A DNA stretch of 31,673 bases from Solimonas sp966252075 (GTDB lineage: Bacteria; Pseudomonadota; Gammaproteobacteria; Nevskiales; Nevskiaceae), in assembly GCA_966252075.1 (NCBI GenBank), contig CBINNP010000010.1, forward strand, positions 1-31,673, read 5' to 3'. Within the stretch, counting starts at the first letter, position 1; each line of letters starts with the position of its first letter. The notes under the pieces are model-generated. The model was not told the origin of the DNA. It searched no databases and saw only the letters and a program-made list of their open reading frames with translations. Of the stretch, positions 1 through 7,149 are shown one piece after another. The position numbers and the translations under genes are program-made.

Positions 1-37
1 TCAATTCCACTGGGGTCTCCGTCACAGCGGCGGCCAT
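1..37 (-). CDS. Possible 5' end of a minus-strand gene cut by the window edge
   Basis: On the minus strand an ATG at position 37 opens a frame that stays open for the 12 codons left in the window (start residues MAAAVTETPVE). It lies 27 bases downstream of the stop of the glycerophosphotransferase-like gene on the same strand, so it would be the next gene of that operon. An AGGG stretch sits about 12 bases upstream of the ATG, a poor but possible ribosome binding site. Nothing can be said about the product. It could be a chance short frame. Confidence 0.35.
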   Translation of the reverse strand, partial: MAAAVTETPVEL

Positions 38-64
38 AGTGTTAACAGGCCCTAGAACGCTGTT

Positions 65-1189
65 TCAGCGCGGTCGCTGCAGCAGCGCTGCGATCGCATC
101 CGCGCCGCGCGCCGCCGAGCGGCTGCCGGCCTCCAGCTCGAAAGTCTCGTCGACGTAGCGGCGCTGCGCGTCGAGATAATCGGCACGGCTGGCGAAGGCC
201 GCATCGACCTGCTGCTCGATCGCATCCGCCGTGGCGCTGACCGGTCCGAGTTGCCAGAAACCGTAGTTCGCATCGCCCTGCCAGGCCACGCCATGCGCGT
301 TGAGGAACAGGCAGGGCCGCGGCCGGAACACGAACTCGGACACCTGGCTGCTGACGTCACCCAGGTACAGGTCCGCGGCGCGTGTGTAGCTCATGTCGAT
401 GCTGCGCTCGCTGCCCAGATCGATGCGCAGATGCGGCAGACCCTCGAAGCGCCGGAACGGCGCATAGTCGGCCGGCCGTGGCGGATCGAACAGGCGCACA
501 TGCGGCGCGAAGATCAGGTTGTAGCGCTGGCTGGCGGCGAACTGTTCGAGCACCTGCATGCCGAACCGGGGCCACGACGACAGGCCGGGACGAAAATGCG
601 GGTTGTAGAGCACCGTCGGCCGCGCGTTGTCGAACAGCGGTGGTGCCGGCGTATCGGCCTGCAGCCAGTCGAACTTGGCGTAGATGCCGACCGCATAGTC
701 GCCGGCGCGGATCAGCCCTTGCTCCAGCAGCCGCCGCTCGATGCGACGCCCGGCCATCAGCACGAAATCGAACTCGTGGATATCCGCAGAAAAGCCCACC
801 TCGCGATCGCCGGCGCCGTGCCGCGTCCAGATCAGCCGCGGCCGGCGCAGGCCGATGCGCTTGAGAAACAGCGAGGTGCGCTCCGGCGTCGCCACCGCGT
901 CGAAGCCCTGGAAATAGCTGCGGTTGAGCAGCAGCACCAGCTGCTTCCACGGCACCTGGCCGCGGCGCACGCGCCAGGCGTCGAGCGGGTCCAGGCGCAG
1001 CTGATCGAACTGCAAGGGCACGCCCGGCGCATGCACGTCCAGCAGGCGGCGGATGAATTGCAGGTAGCGCGCGCCCGGATGGGCGATATGCACGGCGATC
1101 TGCGGGTGCCGCCGCGCCAGCTCGATGGCGATCGGCAGCGAGTGCGGAATCTGGTGGAACTGGGCGATGTACGGAAAGACGATGCGCAT
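65..1189 (-). CDS. CDP-glycerol glycerophosphotransferase-like (TagB/TagF-type) protein
   Basis: A 374-residue protein starting MRIVFPYIAQFHQIPHS. The frame is open upstream to 1285, but that part overlaps the preceding GT9 gene and looks like out-of-frame coding sequence, so I chose the ATG at 1189. The order of motifs fits the GT-B CDP-glycerol:glycerophosphate transferase family: an early HQIPHS segment, RLIWTRHGAGDREVGF in the middle, TVLYNPHFRP at the start of the second Rossmann domain, then FAPHVRLF and DLYLGDVSSQVSEFVF near the C-terminus. Family members add phosphoglycerol or similar CDP-activated groups to teichoic acids or to LPS/capsule in Gram-negatives. Its GT9, GT8-like and GT4 neighbours suggest modification of LPS or another surface glycan. 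The donor and acceptor cannot be read from sequence. Gap to the upstream gene is 2 bases, so the two are probably co-transcribed. Confidence 0.75.
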   Translation of the reverse strand: MRIVFPYIAQFHQIPHSLPIAIELARRHPQIAVHIAHPGARYLQFIRRLLDVHAPGVPLQFDQLRLDPLDAWRVRRGQVPWKQLVLLLNRSYFQGFDAVATPERTSLFLKRIGLRRPRLIWTRHGAGDREVGFSADIHEFDFVLMAGRRIERRLLEQGLIRAGDYAVGIYAKFDWLQADTPAPPLFDNARPTVLYNPHFRPGLSSWPRFGMQVLEQFAASQRYNLIFAPHVRLFDPPRPADYAPFRRFEGLPHLRIDLGSERSIDMSYTRAADLYLGDVSSQVSEFVFRPRPCLFLNAHGVAWQGDANYGFWQLGPVSATADAIEQQVDAAFASRADYLDAQRRYVDETFELEAGSRSAARGADAIAALLQRPR

Positions 1190-1191
1190 CG

Positions 1192-2079
1192 CTACGGCCG
1201 CCCGCCCATCGCCAGCAGGCGCCGCGCCTGGGCCACCACCTCGTCGGCGCTGATCGCCGCCATCGCCGCCCGGCAATGCGGACACTCCCCGCGCTGCACA
1301 CCGCAGGCCTCATGCGAGTTGCCGGTCAGGCAGACGTGGAAGTCATAGCCGGTCACCTGCGGCGGCGTGTAGCCGCCGAACAGCACCACCGCGCGCGTGC
1401 CCATCGCCGCCGCCGCGTGGTGCAGGCCGCCTTCGGGGCCGATGTAGAGCTGCGCCGCCTTCAGGTACGGCAGGACCTCGCGGAAGCTGTTCGTCGGCAC
1501 CCGCGACAGGCCGTCGATCAAGGGGCTGTCCGGCGCGCCGAGCTGCAGGATTTCGATCTCCGGCGCCAGCTGCCGCACCACCTCGACATAGCGCTCGAAC
1601 GGCCAGCGCTTGCCCGGCGAGGCCTGCGCCTTGCTGTGCGGCTCGATCAGCAGGAAGCGCCGTGACTGCCACTGCGCATGGACCGCCTGCTCGGCCTCGG
1701 TCAGCACCAGCGGCGCCGGCGTGGCGCGGTAGTCGAGCCGGAAGCGGTAGCAGCCGAGCCGGTCGACCAGCTGGCGGTCGGCCGGCGGGCGCAGCCGCGC
1801 CCGCAGCGGGTGCCGCTGCCGGTACAGGCGACGCATCTCGGCATGATCGTGGTACGGACGGATCGCGCGGTAGGAAATCACCCAGGGCACGCGGCCGCTG
1901 GCCGCCTCGGCCTCGTCGGCGATGAAGTCGAGGCCGTGGAGCAGTTCCGGGAAGTCGATGCGGCGGCGGTGCCCGTCGCCGATGGCGACGCGGCGGCGTT
2001 GCGGATCGGCTTGATGCAGGCGCCAGGCGTCGCCGATCGCCATCAGTTCATCGCCGTAACCCATCCGCCACGTACTCAT
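1192..2079 (-). CDS. Glycosyltransferase family 9 (ADP-heptose:LPS heptosyltransferase-like)
   Basis: A 295-residue GT-B protein. The C-terminal donor domain is the recognisable part: FLLIEPHSKAQASPGKRWPFE (second-domain start and K-rich loop), ILQLGAPDSPLIDG, and YIGPEGGLHHAAAAMGTRAVVLFGG, the classic GT9 signature with the GPEGGLHH donor site. A Cys-rich tail, ACGVQRGECPHC, follows; this CxxC-containing tail is seen in some GT9 proteins. The N-terminal acceptor domain is short compared with WaaC/WaaF (about 320-350 residues). GT9 enzymes transfer heptose or related sugars during LPS inner-core or O-chain synthesis at the cytoplasmic face of the inner membrane. The neighbouring glycerophosphotransferase-like gene starts 2 bases beyond its stop. 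Confidence 0.75.
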   Translation of the reverse strand: MSTWRMGYGDELMAIGDAWRLHQADPQRRRVAIGDGHRRRIDFPELLHGLDFIADEAEAASGRVPWVISYRAIRPYHDHAEMRRLYRQRHPLRARLRPPADRQLVDRLGCYRFRLDYRATPAPLVLTEAEQAVHAQWQSRRFLLIEPHSKAQASPGKRWPFERYVEVVRQLAPEIEILQLGAPDSPLIDGLSRVPTNSFREVLPYLKAAQLYIGPEGGLHHAAAAMGTRAVVLFGGYTPPQVTGYDFHVCLTGNSHEACGVQRGECPHCRAAMAAISADEVVAQARRLLAMGGRP

Positions 2080-2179
2080 TCGCTGTGCGGCCCGGCCGCG
2101 GCGCGCCAGTGTGCCAGCACGGCCCGGCGGACTCTACAAAAACCGCCGCCGCGTTCATCGAACGCACGCAGCGCACGGC

Positions 2180-2185
2180 TATGAT
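2180..2185 (+). promoter_or_regulatory. Candidate -10 element (TATGAT) placed for a leaderless transcript
   Basis: TATGAT at 2180-2185 matches the sigma-70 -10 consensus in 5 of 6 positions. It ends 6 bases before the ATG at 2192, so transcription would begin at or next to the start codon. No Shine-Dalgarno sequence lies between. No clear -35 box is seen at 16-18 bases. Confidence 0.35.
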
Positions 2186-2191
2186 GGCGAC

Positions 2192-3043
2192 ATGAGCCAA
2201 ACCCCGATCCGGATCTTCGCCGGCTGCGATCCCAACGATTGCGACCTCGAGCAAATGATGGTGCTGGAACATTCTGTACGCAGGCGCACGTCCTGGCCGG
2301 TGGAAATCGAATGGATGCGCCTGTCGCGCGACCCGGCCAGCCCCTGGTATTCGGCGCCGGGTGTCGCCGGCTGGCGCACCGAGAAGTGGGCGACGCCGTT
2401 CTCGGGTTTCCGCTGGGGCGTGCCGGCGCGCTGCAACTACCAGGGCCGCGCCATCTACATGGACACCGACATGATCGTGCTCAGCGATCTGGCCGAACTG
2501 TGGCAGATGCCGATCACCGCGCCGGCGGTGTTCGCGGCGCGTACCGATCTGAACCTGACGCGCTTCTGCGTGATGCTGTGGGACTGCGCCGCCGCGCGCG
2601 CGGTGCTGCCGGACATCGACGCGCTGCGCGCCGATCCGGATGCGCACCGCAAGCTGCAGCGACGCTGGGCCGAGCACCCGGAGCAGGTGCAGCCGATGGA
2701 CCCGGCGTTCAACAACATCGACGGCGAGAACGGCGCGCTGGAGCGCATCAAGGTGCTGCACTACTCCGACATGCGCACGCAGTTCTCGCATTCGCGTGCC
2801 TTCGCGCGGCTGCGCGAGCAGGGCCGCGTGCACTGGTTCGACGGCCAGGTGCTGGCGCATCCGCGCGCCGACCTGACGGCGCTGTTCGAAGCCGAGTACG
2901 CCGACGCCCTGGCGGCCGGTCGCCGGCCCGAGGACTACCGCGGCGCGCTGTTCGGCGACTTCCCGAAGAAGTCCGAGCGCCGCCACAAGGGCAACCCGTT
3001 CACGCAGAAGGCGCTCGGCTGGCGGCGCTTCTTCTCGCGCTGA
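2192..3043 (+). CDS. GT8-like glycosyltransferase
   Basis: A 283-residue GT-A type protein. I chose the ATG at 2192 (MSQTPIRIFAGCD); the frame is open further upstream, but the extra residues look non-coding. The N-terminal RIFAGCDPND resembles the nucleotide-binding strand of GT8-type enzymes. The segment ending AIYMDTDMIVLSDLAELW carries the DxD metal/donor site (Asp91-Thr-Asp93) in the YxDxDxxVxxDLxEL form typical of GT8. LHYSDMRTQ near residue 190 takes the place of the usual HxxGxxKPW. It likely transfers a hexose during LPS core or capsule assembly. The ELM1-like gene follows 19 bases later on the same strand. The donor sugar is unknown. Confidence 0.7.
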   Translation: MSQTPIRIFAGCDPNDCDLEQMMVLEHSVRRRTSWPVEIEWMRLSRDPASPWYSAPGVAGWRTEKWATPFSGFRWGVPARCNYQGRAIYMDTDMIVLSDLAELWQMPITAPAVFAARTDLNLTRFCVMLWDCAAARAVLPDIDALRADPDAHRKLQRRWAEHPEQVQPMDPAFNNIDGENGALERIKVLHYSDMRTQFSHSRAFARLREQGRVHWFDGQVLAHPRADLTALFEAEYADALAAGRRPEDYRGALFGDFPKKSERRHKGNPFTQKALGWRRFFSR

Positions 3044-3062
3044 GCCGCGCCCGGGCGCAGCC

Positions 3063-4082
3063 ATGAGCCAGAACCAGGCCGCATCGGCGACGCCGGTGTG
3101 GCTGCTCACCAGCAACCGCCCGGGCGAGCTCAGCCAGCAGCGCGCGATCGCCGTCGCGCTCGGCCTGCCGTTCCGCGAAGTGCCGGTCGCCATCCTGCCC
3201 GTCGCCGGCAGCGGTGCCGACTTCGATTTCTCGGCGCTGCAGCCGCCGTGGCCGCGCCTGGTCATCAGCTTCGGCAAGACCCTGCGCGCCGCGCTGGAGT
3301 TGCGGGCGCGGGCCGGCAAGGGCGTGCGCATCGTGCAGATCGGCCGGCCGCGCGGCGTGCACTGGGAAGCGCTGGACCTGTTCATCCCGATGCCACAGGA
3401 CGTGGTGCCGCAGACCCGCAACATCCTGCGCGTGCAAATGCCGTTCAATCCGGCACGCGGCGCGGCGACCGCCGAGGCATTGGCGCGCTTGCAGCAGGCC
3501 GCGCTGCCGCGGCCGTGGACGCTGCTCGCGCTCGGCGGCACCAACCGCCAGTACCGCTTCGACGATGCCGTCGCGATGCGGCTGGTGCAGACCGTGATCG
3601 ACCGCGTGCGCCACCACGGCGGCAGTCTGCTGCTGACGACCAGCCCGCGCACGCCACCGCAGATCGCCGCGATGCTGATCGACCAGCCGCTGCCGGTGCC
3701 GTCGCAGAGCTACATCTTCCGCCGCGACGATCCGCACAATCCGCTGGCCGCCTACATGCAACTGGCCGACGAGATCGTCGTCAGCGGCGATTCGCCGTCG
3801 ATGGTTGCGGAGTGCTGGCGCAGCGGCAAACCCGTGCTGGTGCAGCCGCTGCAGCGCACGCTGCGCTACTGGTGGAAGCGGCAGCGGCTGCGCTGCCTGC
3901 CCGACGCGCTGATGCGCTCGGGCCGCTTCGCCGCGGTGCTGGACATCAATGCCTGGCTGCAACGGCAAGCAGCGCGCGGCCGCATCGGCCTGCTCGGCAT
4001 CAGCGAACCGCAGCGGCCCTACGACGCAGCCGACGACGACGATCTGCTGCGCGTCGTCGCCCGTATCCGCGCCCTGCTGTAG
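3063..4082 (+). CDS. ELM1-like (mitochondrial fission ELM1 / DUF1022 family) protein
   Basis: A 339-residue protein. Family hallmarks are WLLTSNRPGELSQQRAIA at the N-terminus, LVISFGKTL, LALGGTNRQYRFDD at the start of the C-terminal half, LLLTTSPRTPP, YIFRRDDPHNPLAAYM and EIVVSGDSPSMVAECWRSGK. The fold resembles a GT-B glycosyltransferase, and the last motif corresponds to the donor-site region of such enzymes. In bacteria these genes often sit in LPS loci, as here between the GT8-like and GT4 genes; their biochemistry is not established. Despite the name, no link to fission should be assumed. It probably forms a two-gene unit with the GT8-like gene, 19 bases upstream. Confidence 0.7.
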   Translation: MSQNQAASATPVWLLTSNRPGELSQQRAIAVALGLPFREVPVAILPVAGSGADFDFSALQPPWPRLVISFGKTLRAALELRARAGKGVRIVQIGRPRGVHWEALDLFIPMPQDVVPQTRNILRVQMPFNPARGAATAEALARLQQAALPRPWTLLALGGTNRQYRFDDAVAMRLVQTVIDRVRHHGGSLLLTTSPRTPPQIAAMLIDQPLPVPSQSYIFRRDDPHNPLAAYMQLADEIVVSGDSPSMVAECWRSGKPVLVQPLQRTLRYWWKRQRLRCLPDALMRSGRFAAVLDINAWLQRQAARGRIGLLGISEPQRPYDAADDDDLLRVVARIRALL

Positions 4083-4094
4083 CCCGCCAGCGCC

Positions 4095-5219
4095 TCAGCC
4101 GCGCGGCGGCTGCGCCCACAGCGCCAGGTACTGGTCGAGCGCGGCGTCGAGCGAGAACGCGCGGGCGCGATCGATCAGCGCCTCGCGATCCGGCGGCGGC
4201 GCATCGAGCTGGCGCGCCATCGCCGCGGCGAAGGCATCGACATCGCCGACCGGGACCAGCTCGCCCCAGCGGCCGTCTTCGAGAATTTCCGCCGGCCCGC
4301 TCGGACAGCGCGTCGAGACGATGCGCAGGCCGGCGGCGAGCGCCTCCACCAGCGCATTGCCGAAGCCCTCGCTGCGCGACGACAGCGCGAACAGATCGCT
4401 GCGCGCCATCCACGCCGGCACGTTGTCGACGCGGCCGGGAATCGCCACCTGCTGCTGCAGGCCCAAAGCCCTGACCTGCGCTTCCAGCTCGGCGCGGACA
4501 CGCCCTTCGCCGAGGATGATCAGCCGCGCGTCGCGCTGCCTGAGCAGCAGTGCGAACGCGCGCAGCAGATCGTCGAAGCCCTTGACCGGATGCAGGCGGC
4601 CGACCGCGATCACCACCGGCGCGGTCTTGTCGCGCAGCCAGGGATGCTCGACCTCGGCCGTCGCGGCCTGCAGGAAGCTCTCGCTGAATGCCGGGTTGTA
4701 GATCGGGTGCAGCTGCGCCGCCGGCACGCCGAACTGCTGGTGCAGATCGTCGGCGACGCCGCGGCTGACGCAGACCACTGCGTCGGCCAGCGGGAAGTTG
4801 CGGCGCACGGCGCGACGCGTCCACCAGTACTTGAGGCGGGCGCGCCAGACGCCGTCGCCGGACAGGTTCTCGTGCTGCGTCAGCATCACCTGCACCTGCG
4901 CGCCGAACTGCGGCTTGAGCCGCGCCGCGCGCAGGTTGAACTCATTGAGCGCGCCGACCAGGCGCACGCCCGGATGCTGCTGCAGATAGTCGCGCAGCTG
5001 GCGCGTGGCGCCGCGGCCGCGGCGGCCGAGCACGACGCGGCCGACGCGCGGATCGAGCCGCGGCTCGTACTGGAAACGGACCTCGGGCGCCTCGGTCAGC
5101 ACATCGACCTCGTGACCACGCTCGACCAGGCGGTTGGCCAATGCCAGCACCCACTGGCGCACGCCGCCGGCGGACTTCTTCGGCCAGCCCATCAGGTTGC
5201 AATAGAACGCGATCCGCAT
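4095..5219 (-). CDS. Glycosyltransferase family 4 (glycosyl transferases group 1)
   Basis: A 374-residue GT-B enzyme starting MRIAFYCNLMGWPKKSAGGV at the ATG at 5219. The frame is open to 5351, but the added residues have no family resemblance. The N-terminal domain has the glycine-rich acceptor loop (KKSAGGVRQWVLALANRL). The C-terminal domain shows VVIAVGRLHPVKGFDDLLRA, LIILGEGRVRAELE and the EX7E donor motif region RSEGFGNALVEALAAGLRIV, with SEGFGNALVEA the key part. GT4 enzymes build LPS core, O-antigen or capsule chains using NDP-sugars. It is convergent with the ELM1-like gene (12-base gap) and divergent from the deacetylase gene. The sugar specificity is not readable. Confidence 0.8.
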   Translation of the reverse strand: MRIAFYCNLMGWPKKSAGGVRQWVLALANRLVERGHEVDVLTEAPEVRFQYEPRLDPRVGRVVLGRRGRGATRQLRDYLQQHPGVRLVGALNEFNLRAARLKPQFGAQVQVMLTQHENLSGDGVWRARLKYWWTRRAVRRNFPLADAVVCVSRGVADDLHQQFGVPAAQLHPIYNPAFSESFLQAATAEVEHPWLRDKTAPVVIAVGRLHPVKGFDDLLRAFALLLRQRDARLIILGEGRVRAELEAQVRALGLQQQVAIPGRVDNVPAWMARSDLFALSSRSEGFGNALVEALAAGLRIVSTRCPSGPAEILEDGRWGELVPVGDVDAFAAAMARQLDAPPPDREALIDRARAFSLDAALDQYLALWAQPPRG

Positions 5220-5324
5220 CGGCTGGAGGGCAACAGGGGCTTGCGCGGTGCGCTGGCTGGTCGTGGAGGGCGCGTAGTCTAGGAGCGCTGGCGGTCCGAA
5301 TGCGAGAGGCGGCGCGATCATTTT

Positions 5325-5351
5325 TTGAGGCCGATGTGACGCTGCTACCAT
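5325..5351 (+). promoter_or_regulatory. Weak candidate promoter for the deacetylase gene
   Basis: Within the 173-base divergent region 5220-5392, TTGAGG (5325-5330) and TACCAT (5346-5351) each match 4 of 6 sigma-70 consensus bases with a 15-base spacer, on the plus strand. It follows a T-rich run in an otherwise GC-rich stretch. On the minus strand, TAGACT (5281-5276) could be a -10 for the GT4 gene, without a visible -35. Confidence 0.25.
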
Positions 5352-5392
5352 CCGCAGCGCCGCAACCTTAGCCGCCCCCGACCCGCCCGCGC

Positions 5393-6142
5393 ATGAATGG
5401 CATCTCGATCCTGATGTACCACCAGGTCGGCGACTTCCCGCCGGTCAAGCTGCATCAGGCCAGCTACACCAATCTGAGCCGCTTCCGTGCGCACCTGGCT
5501 TTCCTCAGGCGCTGGGGCGCCACGGTGATGTCGATGAGCGACGCGGTGCGCGCGCTGCGCGGCGAGATCGCGGTGCCGGACAAGGCGGTGGTCATCACTT
5601 TCGACGACGGCTACCGCTCGTTCATCGAGCACGCCTTGCCATTGCTGCGCCAGTACGACTACCCGGCGATCGTCTACGTGCTGGCGCAGCGCGCCGGCGA
5701 CGACGCCGACTGGTACGCCGTCGATGGCCAGCCGACGCCGCCGCTGATGAGCTGGGATGAAGTGCGGCAGCTGCCGGCCAACGGCATCGAGGTCGGTTCG
5801 CACGGCCTGCTGCACACCCGGCTCGCCGGGCTCGATCCGGCGCGGCTGCGCGCCGAGCTGGCCGACAGCAAGCACATCATCGAAGACCAGCTGGGCATCG
5901 CCGTGCCGCACTTCTGCTATCCGTTCGGCTCGGTCGACCAGGCGGCGATCGACGCCTGCGCGGCCGGCGGCTATACCTCGGGCGTGACCTGCCAGCGCGG
6001 CGCCGCGCGCCCCGGCCTCGACCTGCTGGCACTGCCGCGCAAGAGCGTGCGCCAGCCGGACGGCGTCGCCAGCCTGGTCTGGAAGCTGTACATGAAGAAT
6101 CCGCTCAAGGGCCGCGAGCTGCGCCGCAGCCAGGCGGCCTGA
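5393..6142 (+). CDS. Polysaccharide deacetylase (NodB domain, CE4)
   Basis: A 249-residue protein with the carbohydrate esterase 4 motifs in order: ILMYHQVGD at the N-terminus, VVITFDDGY (Asp71-Asp72, catalytic base and metal ligand), EVGSHGLLHTRL (His137 and His141, metal ligands) and HFCYPFGSVD. There is no signal peptide or membrane segment, so it probably acts in the cytoplasm on a lipid-linked or nucleotide-linked sugar, or is exported by other means. Family members remove N- or O-acetyl groups from chitin-like, peptidoglycan or exopolysaccharide substrates. Position next to the glycosyltransferases suggests an N-acetylated sugar of the same surface glycan. It is divergent from the GT4 gene and convergent with the Tam41-like gene. 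Confidence 0.85.
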   Translation: MNGISILMYHQVGDFPPVKLHQASYTNLSRFRAHLAFLRRWGATVMSMSDAVRALRGEIAVPDKAVVITFDDGYRSFIEHALPLLRQYDYPAIVYVLAQRAGDDADWYAVDGQPTPPLMSWDEVRQLPANGIEVGSHGLLHTRLAGLDPARLRAELADSKHIIEDQLGIAVPHFCYPFGSVDQAAIDACAAGGYTSGVTCQRGAARPGLDLLALPRKSVRQPDGVASLVWKLYMKNPLKGRELRRSQAA

Positions 6143-6166
6143 AGTCGCCGGAAGCCGCCGGAAGCC

Positions 6167-7144
6167 CTAGCGGATCACGCCGGCGCGCCTGAGCTGCCGG
6201 TAGATGCCGGGCGCCGCCAGCAGCGGATGGCGCCGCTGCCAGGGCTTGAGCGCGAGCCTGTGCCCGGAGTGGCGCTCGACCTTCCACGCCACGTAATCGG
6301 CCGCCCCCTCGAAGATGCAGGCGGACTTGAGCAGCCGCAGGATGTTCAGCGGCTTGCCGAAACGACGGCGCCAGCCCCAGCGGCGTTCGGCATCGGCGCG
6401 GTCGACGGCCGACAGCTGCGGCGCCAGCCTGCCGTCGCCGGTGTCGACATAGCCCAGCCCGGCCGCCTGCCAGGCCAGCGGCAGCAGCGCCGCGTAGCGC
6501 GCGGCATCGCGCTCGACGATGTCGGCGCTGCGGCTGTTGCGTTCGACGCGCAGCTCGGCGACGTAGGTCCGCGCGAACAGCGCCCGCCAGAACGCCGCCG
6601 GCTCGGCGACGCTGGGCCCCAGCTCCGCCGCCCAGCGCGCGGCGGTGACGACGGCGGCGCCAACCGCGGCCGCCGCCCCCGCCTGATCGGCCTCGCGCCG
6701 CGACCAGACGCACACGCAGGGCTGCGAGAAGCGCGCCCACAGCGTGCTGACCAGCGTCTGCGGCGACATGCGCTGCGCAAACTGCGCCCGCGTCATCACC
6801 GCGTACTTGGCGCGCAGCCTGCGCGCGCCCGCCGGACCCTCGCCCACTGGACTCTCGCCCGCCAAGCCCTCGCCCACCAAGCCCTCGAAGTAGCCGACAT
6901 TGGGCGGCAGCAGGCGGTTGGCCGCCGTCGCCAGCCAGGCCTCCGGCCAGGCGTCGGCGACATCGAGCAGCACGTAGAAATCGAGCACGCCGTCGAGCGC
7001 CTCGTCGCGCAGCGCCGAGCCGTAGAACAGCACGGCGGCGGCGCGGCCGCCGGCACGCGCCGCCAGCTGCGCCGCCAGCGCGACGACCGGCGCCGGCGCC
7101 GGCCGGCGCAATTCGGCGTCGATCAGCGCCGGCAGGCTCGCCAT
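6167..7144 (-). CDS. Bacterial Tam41/Mmp37-like nucleotidyltransferase (possible phosphatidate cytidylyltransferase)
   Basis: A 325-residue protein starting MASLPALIDAE at the ATG at 7144, 5 bases after the CDP-alcohol phosphatidyltransferase stop. The frame is open upstream to 8029, but that part overlaps the phosphatidyltransferase out of frame. VLFYGSALRDEALDGVLDFY (Tyr41-Gly-Ser43, Leu54-Asp55) followed by a D-x-x-x-A-W stretch parallels the nucleotidyltransferase core of the mitochondrial CDP-diacylglycerol synthase Tam41 (YGSG...LDF...DDPxAW). RAKYAVMTRAQF with a following LxxxLWARFSQP recalls Tam41's KYGV...LYxAGRxxKP. NILRLLKSACIFEG recalls its C-terminal SIRQSxKGxxTAG. These are resemblances from memory, not a computed alignment. 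A 15-base tandem repeat inserts Gly/Glu-rich residues near residues 86-103. I infer CDP-lipid formation feeding the neighbouring phosphatidyltransferase. A different nucleotidyltransferase function is possible. Confidence 0.55.
   Translation of the reverse strand: MASLPALIDAELRRPAPAPVVALAAQLAARAGGRAAAVLFYGSALRDEALDGVLDFYVLLDVADAWPEAWLATAANRLLPPNVGYFEGLVGEGLAGESPVGEGPAGARRLRAKYAVMTRAQFAQRMSPQTLVSTLWARFSQPCVCVWSRREADQAGAAAAVGAAVVTAARWAAELGPSVAEPAAFWRALFARTYVAELRVERNSRSADIVERDAARYAALLPLAWQAAGLGYVDTGDGRLAPQLSAVDRADAERRWGWRRRFGKPLNILRLLKSACIFEGAADYVAWKVERHSGHRLALKPWQRRHPLLAAPGIYRQLRRAGVIR
6837..6887. repeat. 15-base in-frame tandem repeat, about 3.4 copies
   Basis: Units at 6837-6851, 6852-6866 and 6867-6881 plus a partial unit 6882-6887, each of the form CYCTCGCCCRCYRRR on the plus strand. 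On the coding (minus) strand they give a five-residue Gly-Glu-Gly-Leu/Pro-Ala/Val type repeat inside the Tam41-like protein. The copies differ by 1-4 bases, and the reading frame is kept. Confidence 0.8.
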
Positions 7145-7149
7145 CGGGC

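Noticed and set aside
2048..3652. A long open minus-strand frame of 534 codons across the GT8-like and ELM1-like genes
   Set aside because: It runs antisense over two genes with clear family motifs, and its translation is Arg/Ala-rich and low in motif content, as expected for antisense frames in GC-rich DNA.
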